64,000 bases of DNA. Source: Gordius sp. MW1 (taxonomy: Eukaryota; Nematomorpha; Gordioida; Gordea; Gordiidae). The translations under genes and the position numbers were made by a program. The stretch spans positions 11,284,168 through 11,348,167 of the forward strand of contig OZ038531.1 of the NCBI GenBank assembly GCA_964036665.1. Reading direction: 5' to 3'. Positions 1-11,450 of this stretch are shown in pieces; position 1 is the first letter of the stretch; every line of letters starts with the position of its first letter. Below the pieces are notes generated by a model, which searched no databases, was not told where the DNA came from, and was given only the letters and a program-made list of their open reading frames with translations.

Positions 1-259
1 TACTTTTATATATTTTTTTACGCTCTTTCACATAGAATCGAAAAAAAGAAATATTTTTACCTCAAAATTTTTCACATATTTTTCTTTTAACCGTATTCAT
101 CCGATGAAAGTTGTCATTTTCAGACGTGGTTTCTATGATCCCAAGTAAAAATTTATCAGAATCTGAAAACTATTACTTTGAAATCATGATCGCAGTGAGC
201 CATTTTCAAAAATTAAGCACTCACGTTGCGATACAACAAACTAATCTCAACAATAAAAC
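1..259 (+). repeat. Partial satellite monomer at left edge
   Basis: This is the 3' three quarters of a 345 bp-type monomer, cut by the window edge. It carries TTTTTTTACGCTC in the T-rich tract, 'atctgaaaac', and 'gagccattttc' near its 3' end. That combination is otherwise found right of about 29.5 kb (for example 29.8-30.0 kb and 57.2-57.5 kb), not in the adjacent copies. The array therefore continues to the left, and a subtype boundary lies close to position 230-260. Confidence 0.9.
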
Positions 260-3200
260 GTTGTCTTTTGTCCAATGATAGTTTCTCGCAGCTTAAAACC
301 TCTTTTCGGAAGTCAATCGAGGATAATAGGGTTCTCAAATTGGCTTACTTTTATATATTTTTTCATGCTCTTTCACATAGAATCAAAAAAAATAAATATC
401 TTTACCTCAAAATTTTTCACATATTTTTCTTTGAACCGTATTCATCCGATGAAAGTTGTCGTTTTCAGACGTGGTTTCTATGATCCCAAGTAAAAATTTA
501 TCAGAATCTAAAAACTATTACTTTGAAATCATGATCGCATAGAGCAGTTTTCAAAAATTAAGCACTCACGTAGCGATACAACAAACTAATCGCAACAATA
601 AAACGTTGTCTTTTGTCAAAATGATAGTTTCTCGCAGCTTAAAACCTCTTTTCGGAAGTCAATCGAGGATAATAGGATTCTCAAATTGGCTTACTTTTAT
701 ATATTTTTTCATGCTCTTTCACATAGAATCGAAAAAAATAAATATCTTTACCTCAAAATTTTTCACATATTTTTCTTTGAACCGTATTCATCCGATGAAA
801 GTTGTCGTTTTCAGACGTGGTTTCTATGATCCCAAGTAAAAATTTATCAGAATCTAAAAACTATTACTTTGAAATCATGATCGCATAGAGCAGTTTTCAA
901 AAATTAAGCACTCACGTTGCGATACAACAAACTAATCGCAACAATAAAACGTTGTCTTTTGTCAAAATGATAGTTCTCGCAGCTTAAAACCTCTTTTCGG
1001 AAGTCAATCGAGGATAATAGGATTCTCAAATTGGCTTACTTTTATATATTTTTTCATGCTCTTTCACATAGAATCAAAAAAAAATAAATATTTTTACCTC
1101 AAAATTTTTCACATATTTTTCTTTGAACCGTATTCATCCGATGAAAGTTGTCGTTTTCAGACGTGGTTTCTATGATCCCAAGTAAAAATTTATCAGAATC
1201 TAAAAACAATTACTTTGAAATCATGATCGCATAGAGCAGTTTTCAAAAATTAAGCACTCACGTTGCGATACAACAAACTAATCACAACAATAAAACGTTG
1301 TCTTTTGTCAAAATGATAGTTCTCGCAGCTTAAAACCTCTTTTCGGAAGTCAATCGAGGATAATAGGATTCTCAAATTGGCTTACTTTTATATATTTTTT
1401 CATGCTCTTTTACAAGAATCGAAAAAAATAAATAATTTTACCTAAAATATTTTCACATATTTTTCTTTGAACCGTATTCATCCGATAAAAGTTGTCGTTT
1501 TCAGACGTGGTTTCTATGATCCCAAGTAAAAATTTATCAGAATCTAAAAACTATTACTTTGAAATCATAATCGCATAGAGCAGTTTTCAAAAATTAAGCA
1601 CTCACGTTGCGATACAACAAACTAATCGCAACAATAAAACGTTGTCTTTTGTCAAAATGATAGTTCTCGCTGCTTAAAACCTCTTTTCGGAAGTCAATCG
1701 AGGATAATAGGATTCTCAAATTGGCTTACTTTTATATATTTTTTCATGCTCTTTCACATAGAATCGAAAAAAATAAATCCTCAAAATTTTTCACATATTT
1801 TTCTTTGAACCGTATTCATCCGAAGTAAGTTGTCGTTTTCAGACGTGGTTTCTATGATCCCAAGTAAAAATTTATAAGAATCTAAAAACTATTACTTTGA
1901 AATCATGATCGCATAGAGCAGTTTTCAAAAATTAAGCACTCACGTTGCGATACAACAAACTAATCGCAACAATAAAACGTTGTCTTTTGTCAAAATGATA
2001 GTTCTCGCAGCTTAAAACCTCTTTTCGGAAGTCAATCGAGGATAATAGGATCTCAAATTGGCTGATTTTTATATATTTTTTCATGCTCTTTCACATGGAA
2101 TCGAAAAAAAACGTCAATTTTTCACATATTTTTCTTTCAACCGTATGCATCCGATGAAAGTTGTCGTTTTCAGACGTGGTTTCGATGATAAAAAGTAAAA
2201 ATTTATCAGAATCTAAAAACTATTACTTTGAAATCATGATCGCATAGAGCAGTTTTCAAAAATTAAGCACTCACGTTGCGATACAACAAACTAATCGCAA
2301 CAATAAAACGTTGTCTTTTGTCAAAATGATAGTTCTCGCAGCTTAAAACCTCTTTTCGGAAGTCAATCGAGGATAATAGGATTCTCAAATTGGCTTACTT
2401 TTATATATGTTTTCATGCTCTTTCACATAGAATTGAAAAAAAAAAATATTTTTACCTCAAAATTTTTCACATATTTTTCTTTGAACCGTATTCATCCGAT
2501 GAAAGTTGTCGTTTTCAGACGTGGTTTCTATGATCCCAAGTAAAAATTTATCAGAATCTAAAAACTATTACTTTGAAATCATGATCGCATAGAGCAGTTT
2601 TCAAAAATTAAGCACTCACGTTGCGATACAACAAACTAATCGCAACAATAAAACGTTGTCTTTTGTCAAAATGATAGTTCTCGCAGCTTAAAACCTCTTT
2701 TCGGAAGTCAATCGAGGATAATAGGATTCTCAATTTGGCTGACTTTTATATATTTTTTCATGCTCTTTCACATGGAATCGAAAAAAAACCTCAATTTTTC
2801 ACATATTTTTCTTTCAACCGTATGCATCCGATGAAAGTTCTCGTTTTCAGACGTGGTTTCGATGATAAAAAGTAAAAATTTATCAGAATCTAAAAACTAT
2901 TACTTTGAAATCATGATCGCATAGAGCAGTTTTCAAAAATTAAGCACTCACGTTGCGATACAACAAACTAATCGCAACAATAAAACGTTATCTTTTGTCA
3001 AAATGATAGTTCTCGCAGCTTAAAACCTCTTTTCGGAAGTAAATCGAGGATAATAGGATTCCCAAATTGGTTTACTTTTATATATTTTTTCATGCTCTTT
3101 CACATAGAATCGAAAAAAAGCCTCAATTTTTCACATATTTTTCTTTCAACCGTTTGCATCCGATGAAAGTTCTCGTTTTCACACGTGGTTTCGATGATAA

Positions 3201-6054
3201 AAAGTAAAAATTTATCAGAATCTAAAAACTATTACTTTGAAATCATAATCGCATAGAGCAGTTTTCAAAAATTAAGCACTCACGTTGCGATACAACAAAC
3301 TAATCGCAATAATAAAACGTTGTCTTTTGTCAAAATGATAGTTCTGGCAGCTTAAAACCTCTTTTCGGAAGTAAATCGAGGATAATAGGATTCTCAAATT
3401 GGCTTACTTTTATATATTTTTTCATGCTCTTTCACATAGAATCGAAAAAAAACCTTAATTTTTCACATATTTTTCTTTCAACCGTATACATCCGATGAAA
3501 GTTCTCGTTTTCAGACGTGGTTTCGATGATAAAAAGTAAAAATTTATCAGAATCTAAAAACTATTACTTTGAAATCATGATCGCATAGAGCAGTTTTCAA
3601 AAATTAAGCACTCACGTTGCGATACAACAAACTAATCGCAACAATAAAACGTTGTCTTTTGTCAAAATGATAGTTCTCGCAGCTTAAAACCTCTTTTCGG
3701 AAGTCAATCGAGGATAATAGGATTCTCAAATTGGCTTACTTTTATATATTTTTTCATGCTCTTTCACATAGAATCGAAAAAAATAAATATTTTTACCTCA
3801 AAATTTTTCACATATTTTTCTTTGAACCGTATTAATCCGATGAAAGTTGTCGTTTTCAGACGTGGTTTCTATGATCCCAAGTAAAAATTTATCAGAATCT
3901 AAAAACTATTAATTTGAAATCATGATCGCATAGAGCAGTTTTCAAAAATTAAGCACTCACGTTGCGATACAACAAACTAATCGCAACAATAAAACGTTGT
4001 CTTTTGTCAAAATGATAGTTCTCGCAGCTTAAAACCTCTTTTCGGAAGTCAATCGAGGATAATAGGATTCTCAAATTGGCTTACTTTTATATATTTTTTC
4101 ATGCTCTTTCACAAGAATCGTAAAAAATAAATATTTTTACCTAAAAAATTTTCACATATTTTTCTTTGAACCGTATTCATCCGATGAAAGTTGTCGTTTT
4201 CAGACGTGATTTCTATGATCCCAAGTAAAAATTTATCAGAATCTAAAAACTATTACTTTGAAATCATAATCGCATAGAGCAGTTTTCAAAAATTAAGCAC
4301 TCACGTTGCGATACAACAAACTAATCGCAACAATAAAACGTTGTCTTTTGTCAAAATGATAGTTCTCGCAGCTTAAAACTTCTTTTCGGAAGTCAATCGA
4401 GGATAATAGGATTCTCAAATTGGCTTACTTTTATATATTTTTTCATGCTCTTTCACATAGAATCGAAAAAAATAAATATTTTTACCTCAAAATTTTTCAC
4501 ATATTTTTCTTTGAACCGTATTCATCCGATGAAAGTTGTCGTTTTCAGACGTGGTTTCTATGATCCCAAGTAAAAATTTATCAGAATCTAAAAACTATTA
4601 CTTTAAAATCATGATCGCATAGAGCAGTTTTCAAAAATTAAGCACTCACGTTGCGATACAACAAACTAATCGCAACAATAAAACGTTGTCTCTTGTCAAA
4701 ATGATAGTTCTCGCAGCTTAAAACCTCTTTTCGGAAGTCAATCGAGGATAATAGGATTCTCAAATTGGCTTACTTTTATATATTATTCATGCTCTTTCAC
4801 ATAGAATCGAAAAAAATAAATATTTTTACCTCAAAATTTTTCACATATTTTTCTTTGAACCGTATTCATCCGATGAAAGTTGTCGTTTTCAGACGTGGTT
4901 TCTATGATCCCATGTAAAAATTTATCAGAATCTAAAAACTATTACTTTGAAATCATGATCGCATAGAGCAGTTTTCAAAAATTCAGCACTCACGTTGCGA
5001 TACAAAAAAACTAATCGCAACAATAAAACGTTGTCTTTTGTCAAAATGATAGTTCTCGCAGCTTAAAACCTCTTTTCGGAAGTCAATCGAGGATAATAGG
5101 ATTCTCAAATTGGCTTACTTTTATATATTTTTTCATGCTCTTTCACATAGAATCAAAAAAAATAAATATTTTTACCTCAAAATTTTTCACATATTTTTCT
5201 TTGACCGTATTCATCCGATGAAAGTTGTCGTTTTCAGACGTGGTTTCTATGATCCCAAGTAAAAATTTATCAGAATCTAAAAACTATTACTTTGAAATCA
5301 TGATCGCATAGAGCAGTTTTCAAAAATTAAGCACTCACGTTGCGATACAACAAACTAATCGCTACAATAAAACGTTGTCTTTTGTCAAAATGATAGTTCT
5401 CGCAGCTTAAAACCTCTTTTCTGAAGTCAATCGAGGATAATAGGATTCTCAAATTGGCTTACTTTTATATATTTTTTCATGCTCTTTCACATGAAAAAAA
5501 TAAATATTTTTACCTCAAAAATTTTCACATATTTTTCTTTGAACCGTATTCATCCGATGAAAGTTGTCGTTTTCAGACGTGGTTTCTATGATCCCAAGTA
5601 AAAATTTATCAGAATCTAAAAACTATTACTTTGAAATCATGATCGCATAGAGCAGTTTTCAAAAATTAAGCACTCACGTGGCGATACAACAAACTAATCG
5701 CAACAATAAAACGTTGTCTTTTGTCAAAATGATAGTTCTCGCAGCTTAAAACCTCTTTTCGGAAGTCAATCGAGGATAATAGGATTCTCAATTTGGCTGA
5801 CTTTTATATATTTTTTCATGCTCTTTCACATGGAATCGAAAAAAAACGTCGATTTTTCACATATTTTTCTTTCAACCGTATGCATCCGATGAAAGTTCTC
5901 GTTTTCAGACGTGGTTTCGATGATAAAAAGTAAAATTTTATCAGAATCTAAAAACTATTACTTTGAAATCATGATCGCATAGAGCAGTTTTCAAAAATTA
6001 AGCACTCACGTTGCGATACAACAAACTAGTCGCAACAATAAAACGTTGTCTTTT
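260..6054 (+). repeat. Satellite array, left block, about 17 monomers
   Basis: Tandem head-to-tail monomers of about 345 bp, each starting at GTTGTCTTTTGTC (260, 605, 951 and so on to 6045). Most are type A: TTGAACCGTATTCATCC linked with CTATGATCCCAAG. Scattered among them are type B copies near 2.0, 2.7, 3.1, 3.4 and 5.8 kb, marked by TTCAACCGTATGCATCC linked with CGATGATAAAAAG and a shortened A/T linker. Three type B copies are consecutive at about 2.7-3.5 kb. No gene is visible. The block ends abruptly at 6054, inside a monomer. Confidence 0.97.
6050..6054 (+). repeat. Putative target-site duplication, left copy (CTTTT)
   Basis: CTTTT belongs to the monomer start GTTGTCTTTTGTC. The satellite stops directly after it, and CTTTT is repeated at 6901-6905 where the satellite resumes. 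Omitting 6055-6905 gives an in-register monomer, so the duplication most likely arose at insertion. The motif is short and T-rich, so chance microhomology remains possible. Confidence 0.65.
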
Positions 6055-6056
6055 TA

Positions 6057-6074
6057 TCGTATCCGGAGATACGA
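6057..6074. other. Short hairpin at left end of insertion
   Basis: TCGTATC (6057-6063) and GATACGA (6068-6074) form a perfect 7 bp stem with a CGGA loop, two bases inside the left boundary of the insertion. A terminal or subterminal hairpin is found in some transposons, but no matching structure is seen at the right end. Confidence 0.6.
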
Positions 6075-6083
6075 GGATATCTT

Positions 6084-6094
6084 CCCCCCCCCCC
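6084..6094 (+). repeat. C11 homopolymer
   Basis: Eleven consecutive C residues inside the insertion, the longest G/C homopolymer in the window. Its length is likely unstable or prone to sequencing error. Confidence 0.9.
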
Positions 6095-6900
6095 TGTTCT
6101 TTTATAAAAAGAAACGCCGCCGCTCACTATACGTGGTACGTATGTTACTTTTTCTTTCCCCCATGCCCCCTGACACAAAAGGTTAATTGATTGTAACATC
6201 TGTGTACTGAATATATACATAGAACTTTATTCCTTTACATTTAATTTCTAGTACGCGTATGCATTTTCATATCTTTAGAAAGGAATATAAGATATGAATA
6301 AAAATGATTTGAAGGAAGGGGAAATTATCATTGCTTGAATTGGGGGAAATATTGGTCCCTAAAGTGTAAACCTTGTCCCCGTGGCATATGCCGATCTTTA
6401 ATAAATGCTAAATCATATCTGTTTTTATTAAAATACACACGCACTGCAAAAACTACTATATGTTACACACACGCAACATTAATCAAGATCCGCATGTGAA
6501 AGTTTATATTAAATGAATGTCAACTATATGTAAATCATGATGATTATTAATTTGGATATTGGATAATCATACTTCATACATATCGATCAATATACCTCGC
6601 TTACCAAGATATAATATTATTATTATCGATTATTATATATAGATCACTTTTCACGTTAACTTATTAAAAAATTATTATATTTTTCACTGGAATAGTTATG
6701 AACGAAAAAATGTAGCTTTAAAAAGAGTGAAGATAATAAACATTTATTCGCGGTAGTTTAGATATAAATAAATTAATAAAGAAACTTAAAAAAATATCGT
6801 GAAACAAAACTGAAAGCAGAATTCATTATTGGTTCGATAAGTAAATAAAGAAACACGATAAATTCTCCATGATTATTATTCGAAGTGTAAGAATTTATTA

Positions 6901-6905
6901 CTTTT
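6901..6905 (+). repeat. Putative target-site duplication, right copy (CTTTT)
   Basis: Second copy of CTTTT. The satellite resumes immediately with GTCAAAATGATAG, the sequence that normally follows CTTTT in the monomer, so array register is preserved across the insertion. Confidence 0.65.
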
Positions 6906-7569
6906 GTCAAAATGATAGTTCTCGCAGCTTAAAAATTCTTTTCGGAAGTCAGTCGAGGATAATAGGATTCTTAAATTGGCTTACTTTTATATATTTTTTA
7001 ATGCTCTTTCACAAGATTCGAAAAAAATAAATATTTTTACCTAAAAAATTTTCACATATTTTTCTTTGAACCGTATTCATCCGATGAAAGTTGTCGTTTT
7101 CAGACGTGGTTTCTATGATCCCAAGTAAAAATTTATCAGAATCTAAAAACTATTACTTTGAAATCATGATCGCATAGAGCAGTTTTCAAAAATCAATTAC
7201 TCACGTTGCGATACAACAAACTAATCGCAACAATAAAACGTTGTCTTTTGTCAAAATGATAGTTCTGGCAGCTTACCTCTTTTCGGAAGTAAATCGAGGA
7301 TAATAGGATTCTCAAATTGGCTTACTTTTATATATTTTTTCATGGTCTTTTACATAAAATCGCAAAAAAACCTCAAAATTTTTCACATATTTTTCTTTCA
7401 CCGTATGCATCCGATGAAAGTTCTCGTTTTCAGACGTGGTCTCGATGATAAAAAGTAAAAATTTATCAGAATCTAAAAACTATTACTTTGAAATCATGAT
7501 CGCATAGAGCAGTTTTCAAAAATTAAGCACTCACGTTGCGATACAACAAACTAATCGCAATAATAAAAC
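6906..7569 (+). repeat. Satellite monomers right of the insertion
   Basis: About two monomers. The first has the rare 'gaagtcagtcgagg' and 'tttttaatgctc' variants. The second has a 4 bp loss giving 'gcagcttacctc', then 'catggtctttt' and 'ctttcaccgtatgc'. The same ordered variants recur near 25.7-26.5 kb and 27.7-28.2 kb without any insertion. Confidence 0.93.
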
Positions 7570-8937
7570 GTTGTCTTTTGTCAAAATGATAGTTCTCGCA
7601 GCTTAAAACCTCTTTTCGGAAGTCAATCGAGGATAATAGGATTCTCAAATTGGCTTACTTTTATATATTTTTTCATGCTCTTTCACATAGAATCGAAAAA
7701 AATAAATATATTTACCTCAAAATTTTTCACATATTTTTCTTTGAACCGTATTCATCCGATGAAAGTTGTCGTTTTCAGACGTGGTTTCTATGATCCCAAG
7801 TAAAAATTTATCAGAATCTAAAAACTATTACTTTGAAATCATGATCGCATAGAGCAGTTTTCAAAAATTAAGCACTCACGTTGCGATACAACAAACTAAT
7901 CGCTACAATAAAACGTTGTCTTTTGTCAAAATGATAGTTCTCGCAGCTTAAAACCTCTTTTCGGAAGTCAATCGAGGATAATAGGATTCTCAAATTGGCT
8001 TACTTTTATATATTTTTTCATGCTCTTTCACATGAAAAAAATAAATATTTTTACCTCAAAAATTTTCACATATTTTTCTTTGAACCGTATTCATCCGATG
8101 AAAGTTGTCGTTTTCAGACGTGGTTTCTATGATCCCATGTAAAAATTTATCAGAATCTAAAAACTATTACTTTGAAATCATGATCGCATAGAGCAGTTTT
8201 CAAAAATTAAGCACTCACGTTGCGATACAACAAACTAATCGCAACAATAAAACGATGTCTTTTGTCAAAATGATAGTTCTCGCAGCTTAAAACCTCTTTT
8301 CGGAAGTCAATCGAGGATAATAGGATTCTCAAATTGGCTTACTTTTATATATTTTTTCATGCTCTTTCACATAGAATCGAAAAAAATAAATATATTTACC
8401 TCAAAATTTTTCACATATTTTTCTTTGAACCGTATTCATCCGATGAAAGTTGTCGTTTTCAGACGTGGTTTCTATGATCCCAAGTAAAAATTTATCAGAA
8501 TCTAAAAACTATTACTTTGAAATCATGATCGCATAGAGCAGTTTTCAAAAATTAAGCACTCACGTTGCGATACAACAAACTAATCGCTACAATAAAACGT
8601 TGTCTTTTGTCAAAATGATAGTTCTCGCAGCTTAAAACCTCTTTTCGGAAGTCAATCGAGGATAATAGGATTCTCAAATTGGCTTACTTTTATATATTTT
8701 TTCATGCTCTTTCACATGAAAAAAATAAATATTTTTACCTCAAAAATTTTCACATATTTTTCTTTGAACCGTATTCATCCGATGAAAGTTGTCGTTTTCA
8801 GACGTGGTTTCTATGATCCCATGTAAAAATTTATCAGAATCTAAAAACTATTACTTTGAAATCATGATCGCATAGAGCAGTTTTCAAAAATTAAGCACTC
8901 ACGTTGCGATACAACAAACTAATCGCAACAATAAAAC
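7570..8937 (+). repeat. Tandem duplication of a 684 bp dimer
   Basis: Two copies, 7570-8253 and 8254-8937, with a constant 684 bp offset. Shared diagnostic changes are 'aaatatatttacc', 'aatcgctacaataaaacg', the short linker 'cacatgaaaaaaataaat' and 'gatcccatgtaaaa'. The second copy starts with GATGTC instead of GTTGTC. The unit is two monomers, one of them shortened. Confidence 0.9.
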
Positions 8938-9282
8938 GTTGTCTTTTGTCAAAATGATAGTTCTCGCAGCTTAAAACCTCTTTTCGGAAGTCAATCGAGG
9001 ATAATAGCATTCTCAAATTGGCTTACTTTTATATATTTTTTCATGCTCTTTCACATAGAATCGAAAAAAATAAATATTTTTACCTAAAAAATTTTCACAT
9101 ATTTTTCTTTGAACCGTATTCATCCGATGAAAGTTGTCGTTTTCAGACGTGGTTTCTATGATCCCAAGTAAAAATTTATCAGAATCTAAAAACTATTACT
9201 TTGAAATCATAATCGCATAGAGCAGTTTTCAAAAATTAAGCACTCACGTTGCGATACAACAAACTAATCGCAACAATAAAAT

Positions 9283-9627
9283 GTTGTCTTTTGTCAAAAT
9301 GATAGTTCTCGCAGCTTAAAACCTCTTTTCGGAAGTCAATCGAGGATAATAGGATTCTCAAATTGGCTTACTTTTATATATTTTTTCATGCTCTTTCACA
9401 TAGAATCGAAAAAAATAAATATTTTTACCTCAAAATTTTTCACATATTTTTCTTTGAACCGTATTCATCCGATGAAAGTTGTCGTTTTCAGACGTGGTTT
9501 CTATGATCCCAAGTAAAAATTTATCAGAATCTAAAAACTATTACTTTGAAATCATGATCGCATAGAGCAGTTTTCAAAAATTAAGCACTCACGTTGCGAT
9601 ACAACAAACTAATCGCAACAATAAAAC
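9283..9627 (+). repeat. Representative 345 bp satellite monomer
   Basis: This copy matches the consensus I assembled by eye and serves as the reference monomer. It is exactly 345 bp with 106 G+C (31%). Landmarks in order: GTTGTCTTTTGTC start; 'ctcttttcgg'; an AT-only tract TTTTATATATTTTTT; the length-variable linker 'gaatcgaaaaaaataaat'; palindrome CATCCGATG at 9466-9474; palindrome ATCATGAT at 9551-9558; and the dyad at 9593-9619. The 345 bp length is close to two nucleosome repeats, which is common for satellites; this is background knowledge, not something measured here. Confidence 0.97.
9593..9619. other. Conserved dyad in each monomer (example copy)
   Basis: GTTGCGAT (9593-9600) and ATCGCAAC (9612-9619) are perfect 8 bp inverted repeats separated by an 11 nt loop. 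The same element occurs at the 3' end of nearly every monomer in the window, so it is present well over 100 times. Subtypes vary in the arms (GCGGTAC, ACGTGGCGAT, ACGTAGCGAT, AATAGCAAC) or in the loop (ACAAAAAACTA). It could be a hairpin-forming or protein-binding site; the sequence shows only the symmetry. Confidence 0.8.
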
Positions 9628-10099
9628 GTTGTCTTTTGTCAAAATGATAGTTCTCGCAGCTTAAAACCTCTTTTCGGAAGTCAATCGAGGATAATAGGAT
9701 TCTCAAATTGGCTTACTTTTATATATTTTTTCATGCTCTTTCACATAGAATCGAAAAAAATAAATATCTTTACCTCAAAATTTTTCACATATTTTTCTTT
9801 GAACCGTATTCATCCGATGAAAGTTGTCGTTTTCAGACGTGGTTTCTATGATCCCAAGTAAAAATTTATCAGAATCTAAAAATTATTACTTTGAAATCAT
9901 GATCGCATAGACCAGTTTTCAAAAATTAAGCACTCACGTTGCGATACAACAAACTAATCGCAACAATAAAACGTTGTCTTTTGTCAAAATTATAGTTCTC
10001 GCAGCTTAAAACCTCTTTTCGGAAGTCAATCGAGGATAATAGGATTCTCAAATTGGCTTACTTTTATATATTTTTTTATGCTCTTTCACATAGAATCGA

Positions 10100-11450
10100 A
10101 AAAAATAAATTATTTTACCTCAAAATTTTTCACATATTTTATCTTTGAACCGTATTCATCCGATGAAAGTTGTCGTTTTCAGACGTGGTTTCTATGATCC
10201 CAAGTAAAAATTTATCAGAATCTAAAAACTATTACTTTGAAATCATGATCGCATAGAGCAGTTTTCAAAAATTAAGCACTCACGTTGCGATACAACAAAC
10301 TAATCGCAACAATAAAATGTTGTCTTTTGTCAAAATTATAGTTCTCGCAGCTGAAAACCTCTTTTCGGAAGTAAATCGAGGATAATAGGATTCTCAAATT
10401 GGCTTACTTTTATATATTTTTTCATGCTCTTTCACATAGAATCGAAAAAAATAAATATTTTTACCTCAAAATTTTTCACATATTTTTCTTTCAACCGTAT
10501 GCATCCGATGAAAGTTGTCGTTTTCAGACGTGGTTTCGATGATAAAAATTAAAAATTTATCAGAATCAGAAAACTATTACTTTAAAATCATGATCGCATA
10601 ATGCATTTTTGAAAAATTAAGCACTCACGTTGCGATACAACAAACTAATCGCAACAATAAAACGTTGTCTTTTGTCAAAATGATAGTTCTCGCAGCTTAA
10701 AACCTCTTTTCGGAAGTCAATCGAGGATAATAGGATTCTCGATTTGGCTGACTTTTATATATTTTTTCATGCTCTTTCACATAGAATCGAAAAAAATAAA
10801 TTATTTTACCTCAAAATTTTTCACATATTTTTCTTTGAACCGTATTCATCCGATGAAAGTTGTCGTTTTCAGACGTGGTTTCTATGATCCCAAGTAAAAA
10901 TTTATCAGAATCTAAAAACTATTACTTTGAAATCATGATCGCATAGAGCAGTTTTCAAAAATTAAGCACTCACGTTGCGATACAACAAACTAATCGCAAC
11001 AATAAAATGTTGTCTTTTGTCAAAATGAATAGTTCTGGCAGCTTAAAACCTCTTTTCGGAAGTAAATCGAGTATAATAGGATTCTCAAATTGGCTTACTT
11101 TTATATATTTTTTCATGCTCTTTCACATAGAATCGAAAAAAATAAATATTTTTACCTCAAAATTTTTCACATATTTTTCTTTCAACCGTATGCATCCGAT
11201 GAAAGTTGTCGTTTTCAGACGTGGTTTCGATGATAAAAATTAAAAATTTATCAGAATCAGAAAACTATTACTTTAAAATCATGATCGCACAATGCATTTT
11301 TGAAAAATTAAGCACTCACGTTGCGATACAACAAACTAATCGCAACAATAAAACGTTGTCTTTTGTCAAAATGATAGTTCTCGCAGATTAAAACCTCTTT
11401 TCGGAAGTCAATCGAGGATAATAGGATTCTCGATTTGGCTGACTTTTATA
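10100..11450 (+). repeat. Tandem 690 bp dimer duplication
   Basis: Two dimers repeat with a 690-691 bp offset. Shared marks are 'aaattattttacc' (10,109 and 10,800), 'gatgataaaaattaaaaa', 'tcagaatcagaaaac', 'gcatttttgaaaaatt' and 'ctcgatttggctgac' (10,738 and 11,428). Several of these marks are otherwise typical of monomers right of 29.5 kb. Confidence 0.85.

Larger units (their letters stand above)
6055..6900. mobile_element. 846 bp non-satellite insertion, class unknown
   Basis: This is the only stretch without similarity to the monomer. The first 150 bp are relatively GC-rich, with a hairpin at 6057-6074, a run of 11 C at 6084-6094 and further C-rich patches to about 6170. The rest is AT-rich without any long open frame. 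A perfect 10 bp palindrome GGCATATGCC lies at 6383-6392, an AATAAA at 6400-6405, and a 7 bp inverted pair at 6795-6801/6854-6860. Flanking CTTTT copies suggest transposition with a 5 bp duplication. The ends (TATCGTATCC and GAATTTATTA) are neither TG/CA nor clear inverted repeats, and there is no poly(A) tail, so a solo LTR, MITE or SINE cannot be called. It could be a non-autonomous element or captured unique DNA. Confidence 0.6.
8938..10100 (+). repeat. Satellite array, ordinary type A monomers
   Basis: About three and a half type A monomers close to the consensus, including the reference copy at 9283-9627. No higher-order period is apparent. Confidence 0.93.

Noticed and set aside
6026..6220. 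Minus-strand 64-codon frame crossing the left edge of the insertion
   Set aside because: It runs from the insertion into satellite, encodes a glycine tract from the C11 run, and shows no recognisable domain. It is most likely a chance frame.
6820..6850. GGTTCGATAAG near the right end of the insertion as a tRNA-type B box (SINE)
   Set aside because: Only the GGTTCGA half matches, no A box lies at a suitable distance, and there is no A-rich tail.
6055..6900. Solo LTR
   Set aside because: The 5 bp flanking repeat would fit, but the ends are TATCG and TTATTA rather than TG and CA, so the call is not supported.
9330..9352. Possible CENP-B box at TTTCGGAAGTCAATCGAGG
   Set aside because: The spacing fails the NTTCGNNNNANNCGGGN pattern: the required A is T and the CGGG core is absent.
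9365..9385. TATA-like tract TTTTATATATTTTTT as a promoter
   Set aside because: It is present in every monomer as part of an AT-rich satellite and has no associated gene or initiator evidence.
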